Assembly: GCA_023055505.1 (NCBI GenBank)
Contig: JALIRH010000050.1
Coordinates: forward strand, 124,001-188,000
DNA from: Callipepla californica brunnescens
Lineage: Eukaryota; Chordata; Aves; Galliformes; Odontophoridae
DNA: 64,000 nt
Reading direction: 5' to 3'
In this document: positions 63,128 to 64,000 of the stretch, piece after piece
How positions within the stretch are numbered: position 1 is the first letter of the stretch
Layout of the letters: every line of letters starts with the position of its first letter
The notes under the pieces: model-generated
The model's input: only the letters and a program-made list of their open reading frames with translations
Databases searched by the model: none
Told to the model about the DNA's origin: nothing
Position numbers and translations under genes: made by a program

Positions 63128-63615
63128 TTCAAGTTCTGTGTTCATTTTGGATCCGTCACTACACGAAAGACATGGAGGCCCTGGATCACATCCTCAGAAG
63201 GGCAACAAAACTGTGAGGGCACAGGAGAAACTGGGATTGATTGTTTTGTCTGGAGAAGAGGAGGCTCAGGGGAGACCTTATTGCTCCCTACAACTCCTTG
63301 AAAGGAGGTTGTGGCAAGGTGGCTGTCAGATTCTTCTCCTGAGTAACTAGTGATGGAACAAGGGGGAATGGCCTCAAGTTGTACCAGGGGAGGTTCAGGT
63401 TGGATGTTAGGAGAAACTTATTCCCCAGAAGAGCAGTCAGGTATTGGTACGGGCTGCCCAGGGACACGGTAGGGTCACCATCTTTGGAGGTGTTCAAGAA
63501 ATGTTTAGGTAAAGTACTAAGGAATGAGATTTAGTCGGAAATATTGGTGGTAGGTGGATGGCTGGACTAGATGATCTTGGAAGTCTTTTACAACCGTAAT
63601 TATTCTAGGATTCTT
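63128..63615 (+). mobile_element. CR1 LINE 3' fragment
   Basis: A well-preserved CR1 3' region in plus orientation. Recognisable in order are CAGAAGGGCAACAAAACTGT, TGGAGAAGAGGAGGCTCAGG, CAACTCCTTGAAAGGAGGTT, GGGGAGGTTCAGGTTGGATG, GCTGCCCAGGGACACGGTAG and GGCTGGACTAGATGATCTTG. It ends in TTCTAGGATTCTTGGA, a decayed ATTCTATGA-type terminal repeat. Antisense to GALNTL6. Confidence 0.95.
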
Positions 63616-64000
63616 GGAGATGTATACAGATTCTGTACATACAATAGACAGAGGGAGCTGCACATTTTGACACTGTTGCAACTACTTCAATCGGTATTTT
63701 AAAAAAAGAGAAGCTAGACGCTGAATACAGCTGAGGGGATGATTCCAATTCTCAATTGAAATTTCTTTTCTTTTTTTTTTTTCTAAGTCATAATTATTGC
63801 CACATTAGACAAACAAATATTGCTACTCTTAAATAATATGGCTTATCTCACAGAAAAAAGCCCAAAACCAAAACAGGATAAAAAAACAACTCATCACGGA
63901 AAACAACACAGGGAGAACAAAAGGAGTAAGCCCTCTGCTTGTAATACACAAAGTAGAACTGCTTTGCTCTTTTTTTTATTATTATTTTGGAGGTTTGGAA
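63616..64000 (-). other. GALNTL6: GALNTL6 intron, partial, window edge
   Basis: AT-rich intron sequence with T- and A-rich runs. The next upstream GALNTL6 exon is not reached. Confidence 0.65.

Noticed and set aside
1..64000. CRISPR arrays, operons, rRNA or tRNA genes, endogenous retroviral LTR pairs
   Set aside because: None was seen by inspection. The repeats present are CR1, one mariner derivative and simple sequence; weak or very old elements would need a repeat-library search.

Overview
The window is ordinary vertebrate nuclear DNA, almost certainly from a bird and most likely chicken or a close galliform. The evidence is 5'-truncated CR1 LINEs, several ending in the avian ATTCTATGA-type 3' terminus, an internally deleted Galluhop-like mariner, low CpG outside one island, and split genes with canonical GT/AG splice sites. 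There is no bacterial, plasmid or phage content. I recognise no rRNA, tRNA or CRISPR array.

Two polypeptide N-acetylgalactosaminyltransferase genes lie head-to-tail on the minus strand. The right third holds the last three coding exons of GALNTL6 (62326-62442, 56285-56434, 50500-50667). Together they encode the last two-and-a-bit hundred bases-by-exon of a complete C-terminal ricin-B-type lectin domain: three repeats, 144 codons and the stop. The earlier, catalytic-domain exons must lie beyond position 64000. After about 30.8 kb without a recognised gene comes a 1.3 kb CpG island (about 19060-20362) containing GALNT7 coding exon 1 (19582-19701), which encodes the cytosolic tail and membrane anchor. 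The rest of the left side (1-19581) is the start of GALNT7 intron 1; no later GALNT7 exon is recognised in it. The gene order and orientation agree with the GALNTL6-GALNT7 neighbourhood known from human 4q34. Both products are expected to be Golgi type II membrane enzymes of mucin-type O-glycosylation.

Repeats: six CR1 fragments (about 4.0, 6.1, 21.6, 44.9, 60.7 and 63.1 kb), one Galluhop-like deletion derivative (8949-9443), several microsatellites, and long A/T tracts at about 24.39, 41.62 and 57.75 kb.

Unexplained structure: an about 46-bp sequence present twice in GALNT7 intron 1 (10191 and 12002); a 42-bp near-perfect palindrome in the last GALNTL6 intron (54118-54159); a 200-codon frame with a single internal stop at 35958-36557, which may be a decayed retrocopy; and a CpG-rich patch inside a GALNTL6 intron (60905-61130). 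I found no convincing new biological system.
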